A program made the translations under genes and the position numbers. The notes under the pieces are model-generated. The model did not search any database, was not told the DNA's origin, and saw only the letters and a list, made by a program, of their open reading frames with translations. From an uncultured Prevotellaceae bacterium (lineage in GTDB: Bacteria; Bacteroidota; Bacteroidia; Bacteroidales; Bacteroidaceae), in assembly GCA_900318115.1 (NCBI GenBank), contig ONJJ01000008.1:23698-87697 (forward strand): a stretch of DNA of 64,000 nt, in the 5' to 3' direction. Of this stretch, positions 16,149 to 23,857 are shown piece by piece (position 1 is the first letter of the stretch; every line of letters starts with the position of its first letter).

Positions 16149-17957
16149 ATGTTGAACAATTCTCCGCTTTCTGAGCTGATCCACTCCCAGGCCAAGGTCT
16201 ATGGCGAGAAGACAGCACTGAGTTATCGCGACTACTCCACGGGCACGTGGAAGGAGATTTCCTGGAATCAGTTCTCCCACACCGTGGCATTGGTGGCCAA
16301 CGCCCTCGTGGAGCTGGGTGTGGGCGTTCAGGAGAACATCGCGGTCTTCACCCAGAACAAGCCCGAGGGCGTTTGCGTGGACTTCGGAGCCTATGGCGCC
16401 AGGGCAGTCAGCATACCCTTCTACGCCACCAGCAGCGAGGCCCAGATCCAGTACATGATCAACGATGCCGACGTGCGCTTCGTCTTCGTTGGCGAGCAGT
16501 ACCAGTACGACACCGCCTTCCGCGTCCTCAAGATGTGCCCCTCCCTGCAGCGCCTGATAATCTTCGACCCCACGGTCGTGCGCAATCCGCAGGACACTAT
16601 CTCTATGTACTTCGATGAGTTCCTGAAGCTGGGCGAAGGCTTCCCCCACGACACGGAAGTGGCCCGGCGCGCTTCGTCCGTGCAACCCGACGACCTGGTC
16701 AACATCCTCTACACCAGCGGCACCACAGGGGTCTCCAAGGGCGTCACCCTCACCTATCGGATGTACTCCGCCGCCATCCCCGCCAACGACAAGGTCATGG
16801 ACCTCTCGGACAAGGATGTCATCATGTGCTTCCTGCCCTTCACCCACGTCTTCGAGCGCGCCTGGAGCTACTGGTGCCTCAGCCGCGGATGCCAGCTGGC
16901 CATCAACCTCAAGCCGCAGGACATCCTGATGACCCTGCGAGAGGTGCACCCCACCTGCATGGCAGCCGTGCCCCGCTTCTGGGAGAAAGTCTATGCCGGA
17001 GTGCAGGAGAAGATTGCCGCCAGCAACGCCATGCAGCGCAAACTCATTCTCGACGCACTGGCCGTGGGCAAGAAATACAACGTGGACTACAAGATGCGAG
17101 GACTCATCCCGCCCCTGGCCCTGAAGCTGCGCTACAAGTTCTACGAGAAGACCATCATCGCCCTGCTCAAGAAGACCCTCGGACTCGAGAACGCCAACTT
17201 CTTCCCCACGGCAGGCTCCTTCATTCCACCCGCCATCGAGGAGTTCGTCCACAGCTGCGGCATCAACATGACAGCCGGCTACGGCATGACCGAGACCACG
17301 GCCACCGTCAGTTGCGACTGGCACCACTCGCCAACCAGCATAGGCTCCGTAGGACGAGTCCTCGAGGGCATAGAAATCAAGTTCGGCGACATGAACGAAA
17401 TCCTGCTCCGAGGCGACACCATCACCAAGCAATACTACCGCAAGGCCGAGATCACCGCCCAAGCCTACGACGACGAAGGATGGTTCCACACCGGCGACTG
17501 CGGATACATCAAGAACGGCGAGCTCTTCCTGACAGACCGCATCAAGGACCTCTTCAAGACCAGCAACGGCAAGTACATCTCGCCCCAGGCCCTGGAGTCC
17601 AAGTTCGTCGTCGACCGCTACATCGACGAGGTCGCCATCATTGCCGACGAGCACAAGTTCGTCTCCGCACTCGTCATCCCCGACTACAACCTCCTCGAAC
17701 AGTGGGCACGGGACAACGCCATCGACTTCGACAGCCGCGAGCAGCTATGCCAGAATCCCCTCGTCAACAAGATGGTCATGAGCCGCATAGAGACACTGCA
17801 GCAGGAGTTCGCCCACTACGAGCAAGTCAAGCGCATCACACTCCTGCCCCAACCCTTCAGCATGGAGCGTGGCGAACTCACCAACACACTGAAAATCAAA
17901 CGACCCGTCATCGCCAAGAACTACAAGGCACAGATCGATGCCATGTACGCCGAATAA
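16149..17957 (+). CDS. fadD: Long-chain acyl-CoA synthetase (AMP-forming)
   Basis: 602-residue ANL-superfamily enzyme that activates fatty acids to acyl-CoA via acyl-AMP. Motifs: P-loop-like LYTSGTTGVSKGVTLTYR (about 195-212), MTAGYGMTETTATVS (A5), FHTGDCGYIKNGELFLTDR (A7/A8), and KTSNGKYISPQALES just before the C-terminal lid domain. In this family the lid lysine acts in adenylation; a late lysine is present in NTLKIKRPVIAKN. The size matches bacterial long-chain ligases of about 600 residues. No transmembrane segment. Codon use shifts toward A- and C-ending codons from here through the CYTH gene, compared with genes upstream. Confidence 0.9.
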   Translation: MLNNSPLSELIHSQAKVYGEKTALSYRDYSTGTWKEISWNQFSHTVALVANALVELGVGVQENIAVFTQNKPEGVCVDFGAYGARAVSIPFYATSSEAQIQYMINDADVRFVFVGEQYQYDTAFRVLKMCPSLQRLIIFDPTVVRNPQDTISMYFDEFLKLGEGFPHDTEVARRASSVQPDDLVNILYTSGTTGVSKGVTLTYRMYSAAIPANDKVMDLSDKDVIMCFLPFTHVFERAWSYWCLSRGCQLAINLKPQDILMTLREVHPTCMAAVPRFWEKVYAGVQEKIAASNAMQRKLILDALAVGKKYNVDYKMRGLIPPLALKLRYKFYEKTIIALLKKTLGLENANFFPTAGSFIPPAIEEFVHSCGINMTAGYGMTETTATVSCDWHHSPTSIGSVGRVLEGIEIKFGDMNEILLRGDTITKQYYRKAEITAQAYDDEGWFHTGDCGYIKNGELFLTDRIKDLFKTSNGKYISPQALESKFVVDRYIDEVAIIADEHKFVSALVIPDYNLLEQWARDNAIDFDSREQLCQNPLVNKMVMSRIETLQQEFAHYEQVKRITLLPQPFSMERGELTNTLKIKRPVIAKNYKAQIDAMYAE

Positions 17958-17998
17958 GTAAATCACATCATCCGTAAATCCCATAATCCGAAAATCCA

Positions 17999-19111
17999 TT
18001 GATTACCCCCGACCAACTCAAGGAAATACAAGAGCGCACCCAGGCCCTCAACCACTACCTCGACATCCCGCGCAAGCAGATGGAGTACGAGGAAGAACAA
18101 CTGCGCACCCAGGCACCTGACTTCTGGGAAGACGCCAAGCGCGCAGAAGACCAGATGAAGAAAGTCAAGAGCCTCGAGAAGTGGATCAAAGGCTACGCAG
18201 AAGTCCGCACACTCGCCGACGAACTCGCTACGGCCTTCGACTTCTACAAGGAAGAACTCGTCACCGAGCAGGAAGTGGACGACATCTATGCCCGCACCGT
18301 CAGCGCCATCGAGAACCTCGAACTCAAGAACATGCTCCGCCAGGAAGAAGACCCCATGGATGCCGTCCTCAAAATCAACTCCGGAGCCGGAGGCACTGAG
18401 GCACAGGACTGGGCACAGATGCTCATGAGAATGTACATGCGATGGGCCGAACAGAACGGCTACAAGTGCGTCGTCAGCAACCTGCTCGAAGCCGACGACG
18501 CTGGCATCAAGTCCTGCACACTCGAAATCATGGGAGAGTACGCCTACGGATACCTCAAAGGCGAGAACGGAGTCCACCGCCTCGTGCGCGTCTCACCCTA
18601 CAACGCACAGGGCAAGCGCATGACCAGCTTCGCCAGCGTCTTCGTCACACCCCTCGTCGATGACTCCATAGAAGTCAACATCGAGCAGGCACGCATCTCG
18701 TGGGACACCTTCCGCAGCAGCGGAGCCGGAGGACAGAACGTCAACAAAGTAGAATCCGGAGTACGACTGCGCTATCAGTACAAAGACCCCTACACCGGAG
18801 AGGAAGAGGAAATACTCATCGAGAACACCGAGACGCGCGACCAGCCCAAGAACAAGGAAAACGCACTCCGACTCCTCCGCTCCATGCTCTACGACAAGGA
18901 ACTCCAACACCGCATGGCAGAGCAAGCCAAGGTCGAAGCCGGAAAGAAGAAAATCGAATGGGGATCACAAATACGATCCTACGTCTTCGACGACCGACGC
19001 GTCAAGGACCACCGCACCGGCTACCAGACTTCAGACGTCGGAGCCGTCATGGACGGCAAAATAGACGCCTTCATCAAAGCATACCTCATGGAGTTCGGAG
19101 GCGAGAACTGA
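17999..19111 (+). CDS. prfB: Peptide chain release factor 2, no programmed frameshift
   Basis: Class I release factor for UGA/UAA stops, 370 residues. The GGQ motif is in SSGAGGQNVNKVES. The codon-recognition tripeptide position reads SPY (RVSPYNAQGKR) where E. coli has SPF. The segment that in many bacteria contains the autoregulatory in-frame UGA (E. coli ...YL-UGA-D...) reads NHYLDIPRK with codons CTC GAC and no interruption, so translation does not need a +1 shift. The start is TTG at 17999-18001. The N-terminus ITPDQLKEIQERTQALNHYL fits homologues, and the next ATG is 26 codons in. The start lies in a run of ATCCGTAAATCC-type repeat units. Confidence 0.93.
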   Translation: MITPDQLKEIQERTQALNHYLDIPRKQMEYEEEQLRTQAPDFWEDAKRAEDQMKKVKSLEKWIKGYAEVRTLADELATAFDFYKEELVTEQEVDDIYARTVSAIENLELKNMLRQEEDPMDAVLKINSGAGGTEAQDWAQMLMRMYMRWAEQNGYKCVVSNLLEADDAGIKSCTLEIMGEYAYGYLKGENGVHRLVRVSPYNAQGKRMTSFASVFVTPLVDDSIEVNIEQARISWDTFRSSGAGGQNVNKVESGVRLRYQYKDPYTGEEEEILIENTETRDQPKNKENALRLLRSMLYDKELQHRMAEQAKVEAGKKKIEWGSQIRSYVFDDRRVKDHRTGYQTSDVGAVMDGKIDAFIKAYLMEFGGEN

Positions 19112-19206
19112 GCAGCCCGCAACAACGAGAACAACCACTTCTCATCCTCCCAGCCACCTAAATCCGTAAATCTGTAAATCCGTAAATTTATAAAAACCTA
19201 AGACTT

Positions 19207-19347
19207 ATGAGCAAAGCAAAGAAAGACCTTCGCGCTGCCAAGAAAGCAGCCCGCGAGGAACAGCAGGGAAAACGCATCATCCAGTGGATTGCAGGAATAC
19301 TCGTCGCACTGCTGTTCATCAGCGTACTCTTCTGGGCCATCCTCTAA
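19207..19347 (+). CDS. Small single-pass membrane protein, 46 residues
   Basis: ATG at 19207, stop TAA at 19345-19347. The N-terminal half is very basic (MSKAKKDLRAAKKAAREEQQ) and the C-terminal half is one hydrophobic helix (IIQWIAGILVALLFISVLFW) ending AIL. It sits between prfB and the CYTH gene, 15 bases from the latter, in the same direction. Amphipathic positive head plus TM helix suggests an inner-membrane protein with its N-terminus inside. The function is unknown and I do not recognise a family. Confidence 0.6.
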   Translation: MSKAKKDLRAAKKAAREEQQGKRIIQWIAGILVALLFISVLFWAIL

Positions 19348-19362
19348 GAGCCCCTGCAACCC

Positions 19363-19848
19363 ATGGCACAAGAAATCGAACGCAAGTTCCTCGTCGAAGG
19401 CGACGCCTACCGGGCGCTCGCCTTCGATTCCTCACGCATCGCACAGGGATACATCAGCAGCACCGGAGGCCGCACCGTGCGAGTGCGCATCCGCGACCAG
19501 CGAGCCTACCTCACCATCAAGGGACCCAGTGCCGACGGAGGCCTCTCGCGCTATGAGTTCGAGACAGAAATCCCCCTCTCCGACGCCCGCGACCTCCTCG
19601 CCATCTGCGAGCCTGGCATCATACAGAAAACACGCTACCTCGTCCGCGCTGCGGACGACCACGTCTTCGAGGTCGATGAGTTCTACGGCGACAACGAAGG
19701 ACTCGTCATGGCAGAAGTAGAACTCCAGAGCCCCGACGAACCCTACGTCAAACCCGACTTCATCGGGCGCGAAGTCACCGGCGACCGGCGCTTCTACAAC
19801 TCACACCTCCGCCACTACCCCTTTAGGCTCTGGAAAGACAGCCTCTGA
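19363..19848 (+). CDS. CYTH domain protein
   Basis: 161 residues spanning one CYTH (triphosphate tunnel) domain. The defining ExExK motif is at the N-terminus (QEIERKFLVEG). Charged tunnel residues follow as VRVRIRDQRAYLTIKG and the acidic EVDEFYGDNEGLVMAEVEL. Bacterial members hydrolyse inorganic triphosphate or nucleoside triphosphates with a divalent metal; the substrate here is not determinable. Last gene of the plus-strand run that begins with the acyl-CoA synthetase. Confidence 0.9.
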   Translation: MAQEIERKFLVEGDAYRALAFDSSRIAQGYISSTGGRTVRVRIRDQRAYLTIKGPSADGGLSRYEFETEIPLSDARDLLAICEPGIIQKTRYLVRAADDHVFEVDEFYGDNEGLVMAEVELQSPDEPYVKPDFIGREVTGDRRFYNSHLRHYPFRLWKDSL

Positions 19849-19902
19849 ACCCGGAAGACGCAACTATTTCCAAACTGGAAAAAGTTCATCAGGAAACATA
19901 AT

Positions 19903-19936
19903 CAGCCCCCGCTATCCTCTCGGACGGCGGGGGCTG
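19903..19936 (+). terminator. Hairpin after CYTH gene
   Basis: CAGCCCCCGC and GCGGGGGCTG form a perfect 10-base stem with a 14-base loop, 54 bases after the CYTH stop. A T-rich run does not follow directly, so it may be a terminator or a boundary to the minus-strand island. Confidence 0.6.
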
Positions 19937-19999
19937 CAACGTCTGACATTCCATAAAAAACCTATCCTTTATTCACCATGTATGAAAGAGAGCTGTTCG

Positions 20000-20071
20000 T
20001 GGCGGGAGAGGGATTCGGACCCTCGACCTGCTGGTTATGAGCCAGCCGAGCTGCCGCTGCTCCACCCCGCA
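20000..20071 (-). tRNA. tRNA-Met (anticodon CAT), atypical
   Basis: Cloverleaf on the minus strand: anticodon stem GCTGG/CCAGC with loop CTCATAA, T-arm GAGGG-TCCGAAT-CCCTC, D-arm GAGC/GCTC with an unusually short loop. The acceptor pairs GCGGGG with TCCCGC, leaving position 1 (T) unpaired against C72, an initiator-like mismatch. However, the anticodon stem has only two of the three consecutive G:C pairs typical of initiators. No CCA is encoded. It lies 14 bases downstream of the smalltalk gene. Confidence 0.75.
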
Positions 20072-20085
20072 ACCTCTTGCGTGCC

Positions 20086-20196
20086 CTATTGCACGATGTT
20101 GGCGGCGTGCGCCCCGAGTGTGGTCAGCAGCGCCGTGATGATGGTGATGATGAGTTCGCCGATGCGGCGAAGCGCCTTCTTCGTACTGTCCTTCAT
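20086..20196 (-). CDS. Smalltalk-like small protein, 36 residues
   Basis: ATG at complement 20194-20196, stop TAG at 20086. The sequence MKDSTKKALRRIGELIITII, then TALLTTLGAHAANIVQ, is a basic head followed by a hydrophobic Ile/Thr/Leu helix. Length, composition and place match the 'smalltalk' micro-proteins of Bacteroidales. Those occur next to an HU-like gene and an N-acetylmuramoyl-alanine amidase; here the HU-like gene is upstream (378 bases) but the amidase is replaced by a tRNA. Function unknown. Confidence 0.65.
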   Translation of the reverse strand: MKDSTKKALRRIGELIITIITALLTTLGAHAANIVQ

Positions 20197-20574
20197 TGTG
20201 TTTTGAGTTTAGAGTTTAGAGCTTTTTTCTAAGTTTAGAGTTTCTCAGTTTTAAGTGACGCGGATTACACGGCTTTTATCTTTCGTTTGATCCACGTGGC
20301 ACTCGAAAGCAGCGTAGCCTTTCGCACTTAGCCCCCCTCTAACTCCCCCCAGGGGGGGAGGACTTCGTTTCCGCTGGAACTATTGAAGAACCGCGTTAAT
20401 CCGCGTCCATCCGTGGTCTTTTAATTCGCTGTGCGCGAGCCCGTTTCCGCTTAGCCCCCCTTCAGCTCCCCCGAGGGGGAGGGTTCATGTCCGGCTGCCT
20501 AACTGGAGTCCTCCCCCCTTGGGGGGAGTTAGAGGGGGGCTGGAGGGGGGCTGGGGGGCTGGAGGGGGTGGGCT
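20197..20574. repeat. Repeat-filled gap between HU-like and smalltalk genes
   Basis: No gene is visible. It contains AGTTTAGAG tandem units (20205-20250) and a dispersed repeat (20255-20460) beginning ACGCGGATTACACGGC and including CCGCGTTAATCCGCGTCC, which recurs at 23858-23990. It also contains three CCCCCCTCTAACTCCCCCC/GGGGGGAG-type palindromes at about 20330-20362, 20452-20482 and 20509-20542. Confidence 0.8.
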
Positions 20575-21066
20575 TTACGGCTCTACCTCTTCGCCTTCCT
20601 CGTCGGTCTTGGGCGTCCAGTCGGCAGAGGTCTGTCCCTCCTTCTGAGCCTCGAGAGCGGCGGCCTGAGCGGCGCGGGTGGTGGTCTGCTCGAACTCGGC
20701 GTCGCGGCGCAGGTTGAGCAGTGCGCCGCCCTTCAAGAAGTTCACGCGCAGGTCGAGGATGTTCTGGGCGGTGAAGCTCTTGAGGTCCACGGCGCCCTTG
20801 GTCTTGATGGTGGGGGTCAGGGTGCCCAGGTCGCCGAGGTCGATCTTGTAGCCCTGGAGCAGGAGCTCGCGGATGCAGGCGCTGAGCTCGGTGAGGATGC
20901 CGATGATGGTGCCCTGGGAGAACACGCTGTTGTGCTCGCTGATGTGCTTGCTGAGCTCGCTGAGACGGATGACGCCGGTGAGCTGGATGGTGCCGTAGGC
21001 CTTCTTGGGGTCGTCCTCATGGCCGGGGTTTCCCATCAGGGAGACGGAATACTGAATCTTCTTCAT
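20575..21066 (-). CDS. HU-family DNA-binding protein, long bacteroidal type
   Basis: 163 residues. The N-terminal 125 fit the HU/IHF fold as found in the Bacteroidales 'HU-related' family, with an extra N-terminal strand (MKKIQYSVSLMGNPGHEDDP). Then come helices (LSELSKHISEHNSVFSQGTI) and the dimer core (LLLQGYKIDLGDLGTLTPTI). The last 40 residues are an Ala/Gln/Glu-rich acidic tail ending EEGEEVEP. Such proteins typically neighbour smalltalk and amidase genes and mobile islands. It is transcribed from a consensus promoter at 21202-21233, with a leader of about 130 bases. Confidence 0.85.
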   Translation of the reverse strand: MKKIQYSVSLMGNPGHEDDPKKAYGTIQLTGVIRLSELSKHISEHNSVFSQGTIIGILTELSACIRELLLQGYKIDLGDLGTLTPTIKTKGAVDLKSFTAQNILDLRVNFLKGGALLNLRRDAEFEQTTTRAAQAAALEAQKEGQTSADWTPKTDEEGEEVEP

Positions 21067-21201
21067 AGTGGTTGTTGTGTTTTAGATTGTGAAACAATAG
21101 TGTTGATTGAGTTGTGTGTTGTGGCTGAGTTCGGGGTCGTCCTGTGTCCGTCTTTCGGCTGCGCGCTTGCCGCGGGGACTTTACCTCCCTCTTTCCGAAT
21201 G

Positions 21202-21233
21202 CAAAGATACAAAGTATCTTTGACGTGGCCAAA
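21202..21233 (-). promoter_or_regulatory. Promoter of the HU-like gene inside a palindrome
   Basis: TATCTTTG (complement 21202-21209) with TTTG at complement 21230-21233, spacing 20. The -7 box forms half of the inverted repeat CAAAGATAC-aaa-GTATCTTTG (21202-21222), so a -7-like box also exists on the plus strand. The symmetry could be an operator. Confidence 0.7.
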
Positions 21234-21300
21234 TATTTTGCCGTTTTTTTTCATTTCCCTTCGTTTTTTTCGTCGTTTTGGCTTCTTTGGGTGCCGTTTT

Positions 21301-21584
21301 GCTATCCATTTCAGTACACAGCGACGCAGAGGACGTCGTGCAAAAATGAGAAACTTATAAACCCTGTGCCTCTGTGTCTCTGTGTCCTAAAGATTGTGAT
21401 TTAAATCGATTGACGAAAAGATTGACGAAAAGATTGACGATAAGATTGACGATGATTGACGTCCCAAATAAAAGCGATTAAGTCGTCAATCGACGTCAAT
21501 CTAATCATCAATCGGAATCATTAGTTTCATTTTAGGACACAGAGTCACGGAGGCACAGAGAATAAATTATAATTTTCTAATTTT
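21301..21584. repeat. Gap with 'acacagag' relics and 12-base iteron-like repeats
   Basis: GATTGACGA occurs at 21408, 21420, 21432 and 21444 with exact 12-base phasing, plus a fifth partial unit at 21454. Inverted copies (TCGTCAATCG at 21483, ACGTCAATC at 21493, ATCAATCGG near 21508) follow. Both flanks carry remnants of the 'acacagaggcacagag' family. No gene is seen. Confidence 0.8.
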
Positions 21585-21995
21585 CTAATCTTTGCTCGAA
21601 GTGGCGAGGGGGCTTCCCTCTTCCTCGAAGAAGCGGTCATAGGCCCTTTGTGCCTCTGTGTCCTGCGCCTCGGCGCGCACCTGCTCCAGGGACTTCGTGC
21701 GCTGCTTGCCGCGGGCCTTCTCCAAGTGTGCTTCATAGATTGATTCAAGCCAGCGGCGCCGCTTCATGTAGCTGCCCATTCGGCTGCTGATGCTCCAGAA
21801 AGGAAGCGTCTCCCAGCGCATCTGCCCCTGCTTGTTCGTGGCAGACCAGTAGCAGAAGAATTCCTCCACGCCGTCCTCCGGCCAATCCCATTGGTCGCCG
21901 CGCAGACCGTTGTGGTGCGCCGCGCACTTCTGGCATTTTTTCCAGAACTGTGCCCTACGGCTCTCCAAAGTTTCAAAAAAAGACGAAGTGGACAT
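21585..21995 (-). CDS. Uncharacterised phage-like protein, 136 residues
   Basis: Starts MSTSSFFETLESRRAQFWKK. The core EEFFCYWSATNKQGQMRWETLPFW resembles the short 'YW.E...G.MRFE.E..F' motif seen in Bacteroidales replication-associated domains (DUF7833-like). I recognise only the motif, not a defined family. The C-terminus is charged and helical. It belongs to the minus-strand island. The stop TAG is the first part of an AAAATTAGA tandem repeat. No signal peptide or TM. Confidence 0.6.
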   Translation of the reverse strand: MSTSSFFETLESRRAQFWKKCQKCAAHHNGLRGDQWDWPEDGVEEFFCYWSATNKQGQMRWETLPFWSISSRMGSYMKRRRWLESIYEAHLEKARGKQRTKSLEQVRAEAQDTEAQRAYDRFFEEEGSPLATSSKD

Positions 21996-22158
21996 ACTTT
22001 TGTTTGTTTGTTTGTTTTTTTGTTTATTTATTTGTTTTTCTTTCTTCTCTTTCTTTATATAGGGGTGCAGGGGGAAAACCTTTCTTTCTCTTCTTTCTTA
22101 AAAGGCTTACACGGAGGCTGGAAAAGGCCCCGCCGCGGTGGGTGGTGGAGGGAGGACA

Positions 22159-22290
22159 GCCCCCCTCCAGCTCCCCCCAAGGGGGGAGGGAAGCGTTTCC
22201 GCTTAGCCCCTCTCTAACTCCCCCTAAGGGGGGGAGGACTGCGTTTCCGCTTAGCCCCCCTCTAACTCCCCCCAAGGGGGGAGGACTTCG
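22159..22290. repeat. Tandem array of GC-rich palindromes (three copies)
   Basis: Three units of about 47-50 bases, each an AGCCCCCCTCTAACTCCCCC / AAGGGGGGAGG hairpin followed by a GCGTTTCCGCTT spacer, lie head to tail upstream of the 136-residue gene's neighbour. Single copies lie at 22613-22660 (inside a gene), 23188-23225 and 28130-28165. Confidence 0.85.
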
Positions 22291-22357
22291 TTTCCGCTTG
22301 TTTTCATAGATTCACTTTTCCTTTTTTACTTCATTTTTCTTTTTTCTCTTTTAATTT

Positions 22358-22678
22358 TTAATTTTCTTCAAACCCTATGAGTCTGTCGCGGATGAGGCAT
22401 CGCCAGCCTCCGCGCTGCGTGTCCCAGTAGTTCAACAGGAACGCAGGCGGCGTCTTAAGCCCCTTGGGGTGGTACTCGGGCGGTATGATGGCGTGGCAGC
22501 GCGTGCCGTAGGCATCGCGCAGGCTACCGTCCTTCTTGCGGTAGATCATGTGTACGATGCGCAGGGAGAGCTCGTGCTCCAGCGCCTCGATGTCCTCGTT
22601 GTAGATAATGACGGAGGGGGGGCAGCCCCCCTCCAGCTCCCCCCAAGGGGGGAGGGAAGCGTTTCCGTTTGTTTTCAT
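22358..22678 (-). CDS. DUF2693-like SH3-fold small protein with palindrome-encoded N-terminus
   Basis: 106 residues. Residues ~25-105 (IIYNEDIEALEHELSLRIVHMIYRKKDGSLRDAYGT and following) look like the DUF2693/WYL_2-like small beta-barrel family common in Bacteroidales phages and islands. The first 22 residues (MKTNGNASLPPWGELEGGC..) are encoded by a GC-rich palindrome (22613-22660), so either the protein gained a new N-terminus or translation really starts later. No good internal ATG precedes the barrel until the Met in VHMIY. The stop codon is supplied by an AATTAAAAATTAAAAG repeat. Function unknown. Confidence 0.6.
   Translation of the reverse strand: MKTNGNASLPPWGELEGGCPPSVIIYNEDIEALEHELSLRIVHMIYRKKDGSLRDAYGTRCHAIIPPEYHPKGLKTPPAFLLNYWDTQRGGWRCLIRDRLIGFEEN
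22613..22660. repeat. GC-rich palindrome inside the DUF2693-like gene
   Basis: Hairpin CCCCCCTCCAGCTCCCCCC / AAGGGGGGAGG followed by GAAGCGTTTCCG, the same element and spacer as the array at 22159-22290, read in frame on the minus strand. Confidence 0.8.
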
Positions 22679-22726
22679 AGATACTTTTAATTTTTCAATT
22701 CATTTTTCTCTTTTCTCTTTTAATTT

Positions 22727-23167
22727 TTAATTCTTATAGATCACTTGCCGGCGTGGTTCCTCGCTCCAGCTGATGTGGATCCAGCGGGGGCGTCCGAGGT
22801 TGTCGCACCGTTCGGCGATGCACTGGTCGAAGTTCACGCGCGAGGTGTGGGCGAGGATGAGTCCCAGGAGCTTGCGGTTGAGGTCGAGGTCGCCCGTGGT
22901 GATGTCGGCGGCCTGTCCGCGGCAGTGCTGGCTGTTCTTGGCTCCGTGGACGAGTTGGTTGAGCCTCGGGCTGCGGTATCCGCTGTTGACCATGATGGGC
23001 TTGCCGTAGATCCATCTGAGGGGGTCCAGCACCTCGTCGCAGAGCATCTGCAGGTTCTCGATGTGTTCAGGTTTGGGCAGGTTGGTGATGCCGTTCTTCT
23101 TCGCAGTGTCTGACTGCGTCAGTTCGCGGAGCGTGAAATAGATTGCCCGGAAGTCTTCTGCATTCAT
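22727..23167 (-). CDS. Peptidase M15A family D-Ala-D-Ala carboxypeptidase-like protein
   Basis: 146 residues, cytoplasmic by sequence (no signal peptide), as expected for a phage-type endolysin that cleaves peptidoglycan cross-links. Zinc-site motif SQHCRGQAADI (S-x-H-x6-D), preceded by VNSGYRSPRLNQLV, and the final metal-binding WIHISW. The length is typical for M15A domain-only proteins in Bacteroidales prophages. It lies between the HNH gene and the DUF2693-like gene, same strand. The stop (KN, TAA) is inside an AT-rich repeat. Confidence 0.88.
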   Translation of the reverse strand: MNAEDFRAIYFTLRELTQSDTAKKNGITNLPKPEHIENLQMLCDEVLDPLRWIYGKPIMVNSGYRSPRLNQLVHGAKNSQHCRGQAADITTGDLDLNRKLLGLILAHTSRVNFDQCIAERCDNLGRPRWIHISWSEEPRRQVIYKN

Positions 23168-23240
23168 GATTTTTCGGTTTTTTTAGAGCCCCCCGCAGCC
23201 CCCAAAGGGGGGCAATTGGGATTCCCTGTGAAGGGGGCAA

Positions 23241-23828
23241 TTAGATGTTTTCTGTTTGTTTATCCCTCCCCTGGAGGGGCTGCTGGCCCGCCAGCCGCTG
23301 TGCTCTGCGTTCGGCCGCCTTGGCCTTGCGCTGGGCGTTGCTGAGGCCTTTGGAGGACTTACCCAGTCGCCTTGCGCACTCCATGAACTTCTCGCTGCGC
23401 CTTAGGTTCTCGCTCTGGCTGATGACCTGCAGGTTCGATGGTCGGTTGTTCATCGGGTTGCCGTCGATGTGATCGACCACCCAGTGGCGCGGGTCGGCGA
23501 TGGTGAAGCCCATCTGGCAGTGCATGGTCAGCTGGGAGACTCTGAGATGAACAAAATGGCCTTTGTGGGAGATTTTTATTTCTTCTCGGATCATCGGTTT
23601 CGCCTTGATGCCCCGCTTGCGCTGGCCGGTCTGCACGTCCGTCTTGAACGTCTTCACGGGGTAGATGATGTCGCCGAGCCGGCGGTGGTGCAGCCGTCGG
23701 TAGAAGGTCAGTGGTCGGTCGAGCTGGATGTCCAGCGGGTCGTAGTAAAGGACTCCGTCCCATGCGGGCACGGGTCTGAGCAGCTTCCAGTGATGTTTCG
23801 GCAGCCGCCGTTCAGTGTATGGTTCCAT
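23241..23828 (-). CDS. HNH endonuclease
   Basis: 195 residues. The HNH signature is WVVDHIDGNPMNNRPSNLQV followed by ISQSENLRRSEKF, with the first His, central Asn and last Asn/His positions of phage-type HNH enzymes. The basic C-terminus (AQRKAKAAERRAQRLAG) should bind DNA. Such genes occur as free-standing homing nucleases or as phage packaging partners. No terminase is present nearby, so a homing or island role is more likely. The last residues lie next to a GC-rich repeat. Confidence 0.85.
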   Translation of the reverse strand: MEPYTERRLPKHHWKLLRPVPAWDGVLYYDPLDIQLDRPLTFYRRLHHRRLGDIIYPVKTFKTDVQTGQRKRGIKAKPMIREEIKISHKGHFVHLRVSQLTMHCQMGFTIADPRHWVVDHIDGNPMNNRPSNLQVISQSENLRRSEKFMECARRLGKSSKGLSNAQRKAKAAERRAQRLAGQQPLQGRDKQTENI

Positions 23829-23857
23829 TATAGTTTAGAGTTTAGAGTTTAGAGTTA

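Noticed and set aside
18045-18075. Programmed +1 frameshift site in prfB
   Set aside because: The reading frame is continuous through YLD with no TGA, so no shift is needed.
21408-21520. CRISPR array
   Set aside because: Units are 9 bases with a constant 3-base spacing, no unique spacers, and no cas genes nearby.
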